Origin: Mesorhizobium sp. AR02
GTDB taxonomy: Bacteria > Pseudomonadota > Alphaproteobacteria > Rhizobiales > Rhizobiaceae
Assembly: GCF_024746835.1 (NCBI RefSeq)
Contig: NZ_CP080531.1
Location: forward strand, 4,050,001-4,114,000
Length of the DNA: 64,000 nucleotides
Reading direction: 5' to 3'
Positions 18,485 to 26,359 of this stretch are shown in pieces. Each line of letters starts with the position of its first letter. Position 1 is the stretch's first letter. The position numbers were made by a program, and so were the translations under genes. The notes below the pieces were generated by a model. That model saw nothing but the letters and a program-made list of their open reading frames with translations. It was not told the origin of the DNA and ran no database searches.

Positions 18485-19390
18485 TCAGCGGGCTTCCTGC
18501 AAGGCCTGATCGACATCCTTGGCCAGTGGGATCGCCGGTTGAGCGCCAGGCTTGAGGCATGCGAGCGAGCCGGCCGCACCGGCGCGCGCCAGTGCCTTGT
18601 CGAGCGCAAGGCCGGACGCCAGGCCGGCAGCGAAGTAGCCGCAGAAGGTGTCGCCGGCGCCGACCGTGTCGACAGGTGTGATCTTCATGGCCGCAACGGT
18701 CAGGAAATCATTCGGTGTCGCCGCCATGACGCCGTCGCCGCCGAGCGTGACGACGATGGTGCGACCAGTTTTCGCGGCGAAGTCGCGCATGCGTGCCGCC
18801 CGGTCGCGGCCGTTCAGTGCAAGCGCCTCGCCATAGAGGTCGAACTCGGTCTCGTTGGCGACGGCATAATCGGCCTTGCCGAGGAAAGCCGCCGCATCGC
18901 CCTGGAAAGGAGCGGTGTTGAGCACGGTGATGGCGCCGGCCGCCCGTGCCTGATCGAGTGCGGCGTCTACGGTTGCCAGCGGGATCTCGTGCTGTAAAAG
19001 CACGACATCGCCCTTTTTCAGAAAGGCCTTGGAGAGGTCGCCGGGCACCACGGAAGCATTGGCGCCGGGCACCACGGCGATGATGTTCTCGCCGTCGTCG
19101 CCGACCATGATCAGCGCCGTGCCGGTCGAGGCAAAGGTTTCCCCGACGCCCGACAGGTCGACCTTGGCCTCGCGCAGCAATGCCAGCGCCTCGGCGGCGA
19201 AACTGTCCCTGCCGACGGCGCCGACCATGCGCACCGGGACACCGGCGCGCGCGGCGGCCAGCGCCTGGTTGGCGCCCTTGCCGCCCGGCGCCGTGGCGAA
19301 ACCGGAGCCGCTCACCGTCTCGCCGGGGGTCGGCAAGCGGTCGACTCTGGCGATAAGGTCGAGGTTGATCGAGCCGATGACGATAATCAA
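18485..19390 (-). CDS. rbsK: Ribokinase (PfkB family)
   Basis: 301 aa. Ribokinase signature 1 is PGGKGANQALAAARAG (about 38-53), and signature 2 with the catalytic aspartate is DTVGAGDTFCGYFAAGLA (about 245-262). It phosphorylates D-ribose to ribose-5-phosphate. It is the first gene of a two-gene operon with an amidase, an unusual pairing; no ribose transporter is adjacent. Confidence 0.93.
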   Translation of the reverse strand: MIIVIGSINLDLIARVDRLPTPGETVSGSGFATAPGGKGANQALAAARAGVPVRMVGAVGRDSFAAEALALLREAKVDLSGVGETFASTGTALIMVGDDGENIIAVVPGANASVVPGDLSKAFLKKGDVVLLQHEIPLATVDAALDQARAAGAITVLNTAPFQGDAAAFLGKADYAVANETEFDLYGEALALNGRDRAARMRDFAAKTGRTIVVTLGGDGVMAATPNDFLTVAAMKITPVDTVGAGDTFCGYFAAGLASGLALDKALARAGAAGSLACLKPGAQPAIPLAKDVDQALQEAR

Positions 19391-19542
19391 GCAAGGCCTC
19401 CTGCCGGCACAAATTCAAGGTGTTGGAACGTCCACGGAGCGTTCGGGCGAACGCAGGGCTTTCCAATCGCGCGGGAAGCTAACCTGTAAGGCTGCCGCTT
19501 GCCAGACCACGCGAATGGTCCAGCCCAATTTGTGGCGTCATG

Positions 19543-20025
19543 CTATTCACAGCGCACGGTGACGATGCCCTGATAGGTGCCGGCGGGAAAGATACCGCTC
19601 GACTTGGTGGCGGTGAGATCGACTTGCATGGGGTGGGTGCCGTTGACGACCCTTTGCGGCACGCTTCCGTTGATGTCGACCCCGGAGCCATCAAGGCGGA
19701 AGACCGAGACGAAGGTCACGTTGGTGTCGCCACCGCTCGGCGCGGACGAGAATGCGGCAGGCGGCGGCGCCGAAACCGAGTAGCAGTCCAGCAGGTTAAG
19801 CAGGGTGCACAGAAGCGAGCTTGCCACGACGGTGGCGCTGGCACTCGATCCGCCTGCCTGTTTGGATCCCAATATACTGATGGCGGGATTTGCCTTCATC
19901 GTTCCCGATGCCCCGACCATGATGGTGCACGTGCCGATGATCGCCGCTTGCACCGGAAGGCAGAAGCCGGCAAGGACTGCCCCCGCAAGCAGTGCGCGGC
20001 TATTTCTTCTTCTTTTTCTTGCCAT
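19543..20025 (-). CDS. Spore coat U (SCPU/Csu-type fimbrial) domain protein 2
   Basis: 160 aa with a basic signal peptide (MARKRRRNSRALLAGAVLAG, cleavage near VQAA) and an SCPU domain. The paired cysteine segments GTCTIMVGAS at the start and GIVTVRCE at the very end are family hallmarks. SCPU proteins are the subunits of archaic Csu-type pili and other surface structures. The start lies 26 bases inside the upstream gene. It is the last gene of the four-gene cluster. Confidence 0.85.
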   Translation of the reverse strand: MARKRRRNSRALLAGAVLAGFCLPVQAAIIGTCTIMVGASGTMKANPAISILGSKQAGGSSASATVVASSLLCTLLNLLDCYSVSAPPPAAFSSAPSGGDTNVTFVSVFRLDGSGVDINGSVPQRVVNGTHPMQVDLTATKSSGIFPAGTYQGIVTVRCE

Positions 20026-20521
20026 CGCTGTTTCCGGTCCTGATGCTCCAGCCCTCGTTGGCCCACCCCGGTGATGCGGCCGTGGTGGCGGGTGCGCTGG
20101 TGGCCACGCTCGCCGTCTGGCCGTCGCCGCCGAGATCCATTTTGAGAAGTTTCAGCTCCAGCTGCAGGCGCTGGACCTCAAGTTCGTACAGCCGGCTGCA
20201 GTCGAGACGCTTCGGCGTACGCCCGATCGGGATCACCACCCGGCCGTAGGTGGCGACGCCATTGTCCGTCTGGTTGTTGCCTCTGATAACGCCGAGATCG
20301 ACATAGGCACCGGAACCGGAGACCGCGGAACGGCAAGTGGTGCCGTCGGCGGCGTGGACCTCGTCCTGGCCCTGGGGCAAGGTGACACCGGGCAAATTGA
20401 AGCCGTTCTCGTTCTGGTTGAGATTGTAGATCTGGTCCTGGGCTTGGGTTGGAACGGTGCTTGTCACAGCAACCGCGAGTGCCAGCGTCAGGATTTGCGA
20501 TGTCCAAAGAACTTTCCGCAT
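20000..20521 (-). CDS. Secreted protein of the SCPU cluster, unknown family
   Basis: 173 aa. Residues 1-27 look like a signal peptide ending TVPTQAQD. The mature part has an N-terminal segment rich in N, Q and G (IYNLNQNENGFNLPG), a cysteine pair, a charged helix (RLYELEVQRLQLELKLLKMD) and a disordered tail ending in six lysines. I do not recognise a family. It overlaps the chaperone gene by 34 bases and the downstream SCPU gene by 26, so it belongs to the same translation unit. Confidence 0.75.
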   Translation of the reverse strand: MRKVLWTSQILTLALAVAVTSTVPTQAQDQIYNLNQNENGFNLPGVTLPQGQDEVHAADGTTCRSAVSGSGAYVDLGVIRGNNQTDNGVATYGRVVIPIGRTPKRLDCSRLYELEVQRLQLELKLLKMDLGGDGQTASVATSAPATTAASPGWANEGWSIRTGNSDGKKKKKK

Positions 20522-20880
20522 ATCTGCGCCTTTATCTGCGTCTGCTGGTTGGGAAAGGGGATGCTTTCGGTACAGATACGCACTTTACGCTCGGCGGCGC
20601 CGCCGAAAGGCACGACCACAAGGACAGGACGAGAGGCCTGGGCACCGAGCTGGAAGACAGCCGGCGATATCCTGGCGTCCACCGGCTGAAAATCCTGATC
20701 GTAGACGTGGATTTCGACCTTGATCTTCTGATCGTATGGATTGGCCGGGAATACGCGGACCGCGAAGACGTCGGTGAAACTGTTGACCTCGCCGCGCATC
20801 GGCGACATCGACTGTGCCGCCGCGGCAACAGGGATCAAGCCGACGGCCAGCGCCGTCGCCAGGGTTCCGAAAAGTGTCAA
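20488..20880 (-). CDS. Pilus chaperone, single (N-terminal PapD-like) domain
   Basis: 130 aa from a TTG at 20880 with AAGGAGG six bases upstream. A signal peptide (cleavage near VAAAAQS) precedes one immunoglobulin-like domain whose SPMRGEVNSFTDVFAVRV and PANPYDQKIKVEIHVYD match the N-terminal domain of periplasmic pilus chaperones. Such chaperones normally have two domains in 220-250 aa; here the frame ends after the first. The gene lies 20 bases after SCPU gene 1. Confidence 0.7.
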   Translation of the reverse strand: MTLFGTLATALAVGLIPVAAAAQSMSPMRGEVNSFTDVFAVRVFPANPYDQKIKVEIHVYDQDFQPVDARISPAVFQLGAQASRPVLVVVPFGGAAERKVRICTESIPFPNQQTQIKAQICGKFFGHRKS

Positions 20881-20900
20881 GGATGCCTCCTTCCCGAGCG

Positions 20901-21371
20901 CTATTCGCAGCGAAGCGTTACCGTTGCCTGATAGTTTCCGTTGGCGAAGCGGTTGCTGCCGCCCTTGGTGCCGGCGAGGTGGACCGAGACAAGGTCGGCG
21001 CCAGGTGTGCTGATGGCGGTCGCCGAGCTGGTCTCGACGATGGAGTGCGCACCCGCGGCGGAGTAGGTTGGTGTCCAGGTGGTCGATGTCGTGTCGGCCG
21101 ACGGCACCGTCGTGGTGGTGACAGGGCCGACGCTCAGCGACACGCCGCCTGTCGTCGTCAGCGTGACGGTTCCGGCCGAGCCGCCGCTGTTGTGGGAGCT
21201 GAGGGTCTGGAGGTCGGGACTGACCGTCATCGTGCCATTGGTAGCAATGACAAGGGTGCAGGTCGGGGTGATCGTGCCATTGAAAATGACATTTTGCGTC
21301 GTAGCCATTGCTGGCTGGCCCAGACATGCGATCAGCAAGGCGGCACCGAAGGCGGTGCGAAACGACTTCAT
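20901..21371 (-). CDS. Spore coat U (SCPU/Csu-type fimbrial) domain protein 1
   Basis: 156 aa with a signal peptide (cleavage near PAMATT) and an SCPU domain: NVIFNGTITPTCTLVIATNG near the N-terminus and YQATVTLRCE at the C-terminus, the same cysteine layout as SCPU protein 2. It is the first gene of the cluster. The AT-rich 220 bases upstream, unlike the rest of the region, probably hold its promoter. Confidence 0.87.
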   Translation of the reverse strand: MKSFRTAFGAALLIACLGQPAMATTQNVIFNGTITPTCTLVIATNGTMTVSPDLQTLSSHNSGGSAGTVTLTTTGGVSLSVGPVTTTTVPSADTTSTTWTPTYSAAGAHSIVETSSATAISTPGADLVSVHLAGTKGGSNRFANGNYQATVTLRCE

Positions 21372-21591
21372 CGAGACCTCCTATTAAGTCGGATAGCCGA
21401 ATTAACAGGAGTTATGATCGCTTTATCGTGGTTAAATTTAGCGTAGACTTAAATATCTCGTACAAATAATAACTATTAATAAACCGATGGTTGTCCCCGG
21501 TTGTGTCCTGAATTTCGGACAAAATTCAAGTAATACTTTCCGCATAACAATATCTGTAAATTTCTTCAGCGAAAACTGGAAAAACGATATT

Positions 21592-22467
21592 TCACGACAC
21601 TTGCCCCGCCTCCCAGCCCAGTATGGCGCGCTTGCGGGTCAGGCCCCAGTGGTAGCCGGTGAGGTCGCCGGACTTGCCGATGGCACGGTGGCAAGGCACC
21701 ACGAAGGAGAGCGGGTTGGCGCCATTGGCGGCACCGACCGCCCGGCTGGCGCTTGGCGCGCCGATGCTGGCGGCGATCGAGGAATAGGTGCGGGCCTTGC
21801 CCATCGGGATCTGCAGCAGCGCCTCCCAGACGCGGACCTGGAAGTCGGTGCCGATCATGACAACATGCAGCGGCTGGTCGGGGCGCCACAGCGTCGAATC
21901 AAAGATGCGCGCGGCATAAGGCCCGGTCGCGGCCATGTCCTCGACATAGATGGCGTTTGGCCAGCGGCTGGACATGTCGGCGAACGACGCACGTTCCTCG
22001 CCGGGGTCGCTGAAGGCGAGGCCGGCAAGCCCACGGTCGGTGGCCATGATGAGGGCGGTGCCGAACGGCGAGGGGTGGTAGCCGTAGCGGATGGTCAGCC
22101 CGGCACCGCGCGTCTTGTAGTCGCCCGGCGACATCGCCTCGTGGGTGACGAACAGGTCATGCAGCCGGCCGGGACCTGACATGCCCAGTTCGAACGAGGT
22201 TTCGAGCAGTGGCATGCCGGAATCGAGCAGCCGGCGCGCATGGTCGAGCGTCACCGCTTGCAGGAACGCCTTGGGCGACAGGCCGGCCCAGCGGGTGAAA
22301 AGTTTCTGCAGGCCGGTCGGCGTCTCGCCGACCTCTTCGGCAAGCTCCTCGAGCGAAGGCTGGTCACGATAATCGAGGCTGATCTTCTCGATGGCGCGGC
22401 GCACGATCTCGTAATCGCTGCCTTGCGGCGTGATGTCCTTTTTGAGGACTGCTGTCTGTGTGTTCAT
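21592..22467 (-). CDS. AraC-type HTH / O6-methylguanine-DNA methyltransferase fusion (Ada-like)
   Basis: 291 aa: an AraC-type HTH (about 20-115), then a methylguanine methyltransferase N-domain and the active-site domain (about 195-290) with VVPCHRAIG, where the cysteine accepts the alkyl group. The zinc-binding N-terminal methylphosphotriester domain of full Ada (about 80 residues) is missing, so self-activation by phosphotriester transfer is not expected. It repairs O6-alkylguanine and may regulate genes through the HTH. Confidence 0.88.
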   Translation of the reverse strand: MNTQTAVLKKDITPQGSDYEIVRRAIEKISLDYRDQPSLEELAEEVGETPTGLQKLFTRWAGLSPKAFLQAVTLDHARRLLDSGMPLLETSFELGMSGPGRLHDLFVTHEAMSPGDYKTRGAGLTIRYGYHPSPFGTALIMATDRGLAGLAFSDPGEERASFADMSSRWPNAIYVEDMAATGPYAARIFDSTLWRPDQPLHVVMIGTDFQVRVWEALLQIPMGKARTYSSIAASIGAPSASRAVGAANGANPLSFVVPCHRAIGKSGDLTGYHWGLTRKRAILGWEAGQVS

Positions 22468-22576
22468 CGACTGTCTCCTTGGACAGGAATATCGCCCCTT
22501 GGGGCGCCGATCGCCACCCGAAACTTGCCTTCTTGCCGCGCATGCCCAGATAGACTCGGGTTTTCGAGAGCCTGTT

Positions 22577-22598
22577 CCATCCCGATGTGTCGGGATGG
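22577..22598. other. Perfect 9-bp hairpin
   Basis: CCATCCCGA (22577-22585), loop TGTG, TCGGGATGG (22590-22598). It lies between the divergent Ada-like gene and the methyltransferase gene, next to a palindromic repeat. No T-tract follows. Confidence 0.65.
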
Positions 22599-22616
22599 GG
22601 CTCTATCTCTGTGTTC

Positions 22617-22665
22617 GAGCATGATCTTTTCCGAAAACCGGTATCCACTTTTCGGGATCATGCTC
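22617..22665. repeat. Rhizobial intergenic palindromic element
   Basis: A 49-base palindrome: outer arms GAGCATGATC and GATCATGCTC are perfect, and inner CCGAAAA pairs with TTTTCGG around ACCGG. The sequence matches my memory of a very abundant short intergenic repeat in Rhizobiales chromosomes; genome copy number cannot be seen here. It ends 16 bases before the methyltransferase start codon. Confidence 0.75.
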
Positions 22666-22681
22666 TTGCGAGGAGCCGCTC

Positions 22682-23497
22682 ATGGTTGGCGAGAAAGTGC
22701 ATTTGACCGGGGCAAAGGAAACCTTGCTGATGACGCTCTACGGCAAGGCGCTGGAGAGCCGGCTGCCGCATTCGCTGCTCAGGGATCATTTCGCCGACGA
22801 GGCGGTGCGCAAGATCGACTATGATTTTGCGAGGCTCAAGGTCGACGAGAATCTCGGCATTGGCCTGGCGATCCGGGCCAAGACACTGGACGTTCGTGTT
22901 GAGGATTTTCTGGCCAGAAATCCCGGCGCCATCGTGCTGCATCTAGGTTGCGGGCTCGACACGCGCATCTTCCGTGTCGATCCATCGCCAGGCGTGGGCT
23001 GGTTCGATGTCGACTATCCCCAGGTCATCGAACTCAGGCGCAAGCTCTACCCGTCCCGCGACCATTACCACCTCATCGCTTCGTCGGTGACCGAGCCCGG
23101 CTGGCTGGCTGACGTGCCCCGCAACCGCCCGGCCATCGTGGTGGCGGAGGGGCTGACGCCTTATCTGCCCGCCGACGAGGGGCTGCGCCTGGTTTCGCGG
23201 CTTGTCTCGCATCTTGCCGGCGGCGAGCTGATGTTCGACGCCTACAGTCGTTTCGGCCTGACGCTGCTTCGCCTCAACCCGACCATCAAGGCGACGGGCG
23301 CCGAGGTCCACTGGGCGATCGACGATCCGCACGAGCTGGAACTGGCGGTCCCGAAGCTGCGGTTCGTCGAGGATATTTCCGCCTACAAGCCTGAACATGC
23401 CGCTCGCATGGGCTGGTCCGCCAAACTGTTCGTCCGCCTTTGGAAACACATTCCGACGCTGCGCAAGGTCGGCAGGCTTTTGCGCTATCGTTTTTAG
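22682..23497 (+). CDS. Class I SAM-dependent methyltransferase (LCMT/TcmP-like)
   Basis: 271 aa. The leucine-carboxyl-methyltransferase fold is indicated by VLHLGCGLDTRIFRVDP (SAM site, about 87-103), the WFDVDYPQVIELRRKLYP acidic loop and the later VVAEGLTPYL. TcmP-type members O-methylate small molecules. Start ATG 22682 has AGGAG seven bases upstream. The gene is alone and divergent from the Ada-like gene; the substrate is unknown. Confidence 0.88.
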   Translation: MVGEKVHLTGAKETLLMTLYGKALESRLPHSLLRDHFADEAVRKIDYDFARLKVDENLGIGLAIRAKTLDVRVEDFLARNPGAIVLHLGCGLDTRIFRVDPSPGVGWFDVDYPQVIELRRKLYPSRDHYHLIASSVTEPGWLADVPRNRPAIVVAEGLTPYLPADEGLRLVSRLVSHLAGGELMFDAYSRFGLTLLRLNPTIKATGAEVHWAIDDPHELELAVPKLRFVEDISAYKPEHAARMGWSAKLFVRLWKHIPTLRKVGRLLRYRF

Positions 23498-23502
23498 CCG
23501 GT

Positions 23503-23997
23503 TCAGCGCGCCTTGGCGGTCGCCAGCGCGCGCGAAAAGGCGGTGGCAAAGCTCTCGCGGGACTCGGGATCGAGAAAACCGCCGATCGGTACGTTCTGGC
23601 CTTGCCCTTCGACCGTCATTTTGGTGATGCCGATCTCGGCGTGACGGGCGACCGAAAACCGCGCCCAGAAAGGGTTGAAGCGGTGCGCTTCCGACTTTCC
23701 CGAAGGAGCCGTCTTGCGGATGTCGAGCCTGGTGCGCGAGACCGACACTTCCTCGCGGGCGCGGGCGGCGCGATAATTGGCGCGGAAGGCGATGTAGACG
23801 GCGACCACGTCGAGGCCGAAGAAGCCGAACACCGGCCAGGCACCACGCGACAGGAAAAACGCGCCGGTCACCAACCAGCCGAACAGCAGCGCGCCCATCA
23901 GGATCAGGAAGCCCATCCTGCCCAGCGAACGGTGTGGGGTCAGCAATGCGTGAAAGAAGGGCTCGTCAGCCTGAAACGAGGCGTTTGTGTCGCTCAT
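23503..23997 (-). CDS. DUF2244 domain-containing membrane protein
   Basis: 164 aa. Two adjacent membrane segments (about 28-65) are followed by a soluble domain with the DUF2244 pattern: LDIRKTAPSGKSEAHRFNPF and a C-terminal basic helix. The function is unknown. It is divergent from nth, with its start 22 bases from the nth start codon, so the two promoters overlap. Confidence 0.83.
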   Translation of the reverse strand: MSDTNASFQADEPFFHALLTPHRSLGRMGFLILMGALLFGWLVTGAFFLSRGAWPVFGFFGLDVVAVYIAFRANYRAARAREEVSVSRTRLDIRKTAPSGKSEAHRFNPFWARFSVARHAEIGITKMTVEGQGQNVPIGGFLDPESRESFATAFSRALATAKAR

Positions 23998-24019
23998 GAC
24001 AGGATATTATAGGAGGGAA

Positions 24020-24823
24020 ATGGCGAGCCCCAAGTCCAAAGATTCTTCCATGCCCGAAAAAGAGCTGCCGCCCGGACGGCGCGATGGTTCGAATGTCAAG
24101 CCGCGTCCACGGCCGGTGCGGCGGACTTCGCGCTACAGCCCGGCAGAAGTGCATGAGATCTTCCGGCGCTTTTCGGTCCAGCGGCCGGAGCCGAAGGGCG
24201 AGCTCGAACATGTCAACGCCTTCACGCTGCTGGTGGCGGTGGTGCTTTCGGCGCAGGCGACCGATGCCGGCGTCAATAAGGCGACAAGGGCGCTGTTCAA
24301 GGTGGCTGACACGCCGCAGAAGATGCTGGCGCTTGGGGAGGCCAAGGTCGGCGATTACATCAGGACCATCGGTCTGTGGCGCAACAAGGCCAAGAACGTC
24401 ATCGCACTGTCGGAAGCGCTGATCCGCGCCCATGGCGGCGAGGTGCCCGACGACCGCGATGCGCTGGTCAAACTGCCGGGGGTCGGGCGCAAGACCGCCA
24501 ATGTCGTGCTCAACATGGCTTTCGGCCAGCACACGATGGCCGTCGACACGCATATTTTCCGCATCGGCAACCGGCTTGGGCTGGCACCCGGCAAGACGCC
24601 TGAACAGGTCGAGCAGGGGCTGCTGAAGATCATCCCCGACGAATATATGCGTCATGCGCATCACTGGCTGATCCTGCATGGCCGCTATGTCTGCAAGGCG
24701 CGCAAGCCGGATTGCCCGGCCTGCGTCATCGCCGACATCTGCAAGGCGCAGGAGAAGACAACCGACGTGCCGGCGCCCTTGGTGCCGATCGCTCCGCTGG
24801 AAACGGCGGTCTCCGGCGATTAG
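24020..24823 (+). CDS. nth: Endonuclease III
   Basis: 267 aa. The HhH-GPD domain has LPGVGRKTANVVLNMAFG with the catalytic lysine, and VDTHIFRIGNRLGL with the catalytic aspartate. The [4Fe-4S] cysteines are spaced C-X6-C-X2-C-X5-C in CKARKPDCPACVIADIC. The N-terminal ~35 residues are basic and disordered, a common rhizobial extension. AGGAGG lies just before the ATG at 24020; MPEKELPP 30 bases later is an alternative. It removes oxidised pyrimidines from DNA. Confidence 0.95.
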   Translation: MASPKSKDSSMPEKELPPGRRDGSNVKPRPRPVRRTSRYSPAEVHEIFRRFSVQRPEPKGELEHVNAFTLLVAVVLSAQATDAGVNKATRALFKVADTPQKMLALGEAKVGDYIRTIGLWRNKAKNVIALSEALIRAHGGEVPDDRDALVKLPGVGRKTANVVLNMAFGQHTMAVDTHIFRIGNRLGLAPGKTPEQVEQGLLKIIPDEYMRHAHHWLILHGRYVCKARKPDCPACVIADICKAQEKTTDVPAPLVPIAPLETAVSGD

Positions 24824-25275
24824 TAGCCGTAACCACGCGCCATCGCCGCCGCGAAGACCGGGATCAGCAGGAAGACGAAGGCTTCGGCGCGGATATAGGT
24901 CTTCACCGAGGCCAGTTCGCTCGTGGGTACAGTGAAGGAGGGATTGGCGCCGGCCTGCCTGTTCCAGGAAATGAAGCGCACGGTCGGGATGATCGACAGC
25001 AGCCCGACGATCGCAAACGCCGCCATCTTGGCCCAGAACACCCAATTGTAGACGTAGAACTCCCAGCCCTTGAGGCCCCAGAAGACACGGCCGATGCCGA
25101 CGATGATGATCAGCGCGGCGATGATGCCATAGTGACGGTCGATGCCGGCGAGCCGCTTGAGCGTCGCGGCGGGCAAGTCGCCGCGGATCAGCACGAATTC
25201 GGCGCCGATGATCCCTGCCAGGGAAAACACCAGAAGATGATGGACGATGGCAAGCACAAGGTCGGTCGTGTCCAT
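24820..25275 (-). CDS. DUF2214-family membrane protein
   Basis: 151 aa with four hydrophobic segments: about 5-27, 47-67, 78-100 and 130-148. The opening DLVLAIVHHLLVFSLAG with its paired histidines is typical of DUF2214. Function unknown. The start at 25275 has AAGGGA nearby; the open frame extends upstream to 25755 but the added sequence is not protein-like. It overlaps the end of nth by four bases (convergent). Confidence 0.82.
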   Translation of the reverse strand: MDTTDLVLAIVHHLLVFSLAGIIGAEFVLIRGDLPAATLKRLAGIDRHYGIIAALIIIVGIGRVFWGLKGWEFYVYNWVFWAKMAAFAIVGLLSIIPTVRFISWNRQAGANPSFTVPTSELASVKTYIRAEAFVFLLIPVFAAAMARGYGY

Positions 25276-25446
25276 GCTTTTTCCCTTGGGTTTGAGCACC
25301 AGCCGCGTCTGAAAGAAGGTCGCGCCGGCAGGTGCTGAATCAGCTTGCGGGGAAAGTAACACCGTCGCCCAGAATTCCCATAGCGGAGCTTGTACATGGC
25401 CACAGGCAGTGTTGACGCGAGGTCTTTGCACGTTAGGTTCGCAGAC

Positions 25447-25677
25447 ATGACCGGATTGAAACGCGCCCTGAATCCGATGCCTGACGCGGTCCGCGCCGCC
25501 TTGGCGGAGCGCAGGTTGATGACAGCCTATGAAGCCCGGCCGGATTACCAGAGGAACGACTATCTGGGTTGGATTGGCCGCGCCAAGCGCCCGGACACCA
25601 GGCGGAAGCGGCTCGACCAGATGTTGGACGAATTGCAGCGTGGTGGCGTCTACATGAATATGGTTTGGCACGGCTGA
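25447..25677 (+). CDS. YdeI/OmpD-associated (OmdA) C-terminal domain protein
   Basis: 76 aa from MTGLKRALNPMPDAV. The conserved YQRNDYLGWIGRAKRPDTRRK and MLDELQRGGVYMN identify the short YdeI/OmdA domain. These proteins have been linked to peptide resistance and outer-membrane association, but the function is not settled. Upstream in-frame methionines (25390 on) exist; the chosen start matches family length. Confidence 0.75.
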   Translation: MTGLKRALNPMPDAVRAALAERRLMTAYEARPDYQRNDYLGWIGRAKRPDTRRKRLDQMLDELQRGGVYMNMVWHG

Positions 25678-25803
25678 AATTCTGCTCCGACCGCTGCAGA
25701 CGTTGCCCGCTGCCGCTTCCCTGGATGATGGCGCATCTTCTGCTGGCCCTTGCACCGCAGGGGCGATTTGCTAAGCGCGGATAACATCAGCGAGGCAAAT
25801 CTC

Positions 25804-26343
25804 ATGAACAATCCGCAAGCGACCGTCGCCCCCGTCATCGAGACGCAGCGAACCATTCTGCGGGCGCACCGGCTGGGCGATTTCGATGCCTATGCCACGA
25901 TGTGGGCCGACCCGGTCGTCACCCGCTTCATCGGCGGCAAGCCGCGCACGCGCGAGGAAAGCTGGATGCGCTTCCTGCGTCATGCCGGCCTGTGGTCGCT
26001 GCTCGGTTACGGCTTCTGGGCGATCGAGGAGAAGGCAACGGGCCGCTTCGTCGGCGAGGCCGGGTTCCACGATCTGAAGCGCGACATGGAACCGTCGATC
26101 GAAGGCATTCCCGAGGCCGGATGGGCGCTGGCTCCGACCGTGCACGGGGCGGGCCTTGCCACAGAGGTTGTCGGCCGTGTCCTGGCATGGGGTGAAGAAA
26201 CATTCGGGCGCACGAAAACCGTCTGCATCATCGATCCCGAAAACTCCGCCTCGTTGAATGTAGCTGGCAAGGTCGGCTATCGCGAAGTGTTGCGGACCAC
26301 TTATCACGACGCCCCGACCGTCCTGCTGGAGCGGCTGTCCTAA
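25804..26343 (+). CDS. GNAT-family N-acetyltransferase (RimJ-like)
   Basis: 179 aa, one GNAT fold of the RimJ/RimL kind. It opens with IETQRTILRAHRLGDFDAYA, has EAGWALAPTVHGAGLATEVV as the acetyl-CoA loop and DPENSASLNVAGKVGYRE near the end. It should acetylate a small molecule or protein N-terminus. The ATG at 25804 is preceded by GAGG at eight bases. Confidence 0.88.
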   Translation: MNNPQATVAPVIETQRTILRAHRLGDFDAYATMWADPVVTRFIGGKPRTREESWMRFLRHAGLWSLLGYGFWAIEEKATGRFVGEAGFHDLKRDMEPSIEGIPEAGWALAPTVHGAGLATEVVGRVLAWGEETFGRTKTVCIIDPENSASLNVAGKVGYREVLRTTYHDAPTVLLERLS

Positions 26344-26359
26344 ACCGGGATGGGAGCCT

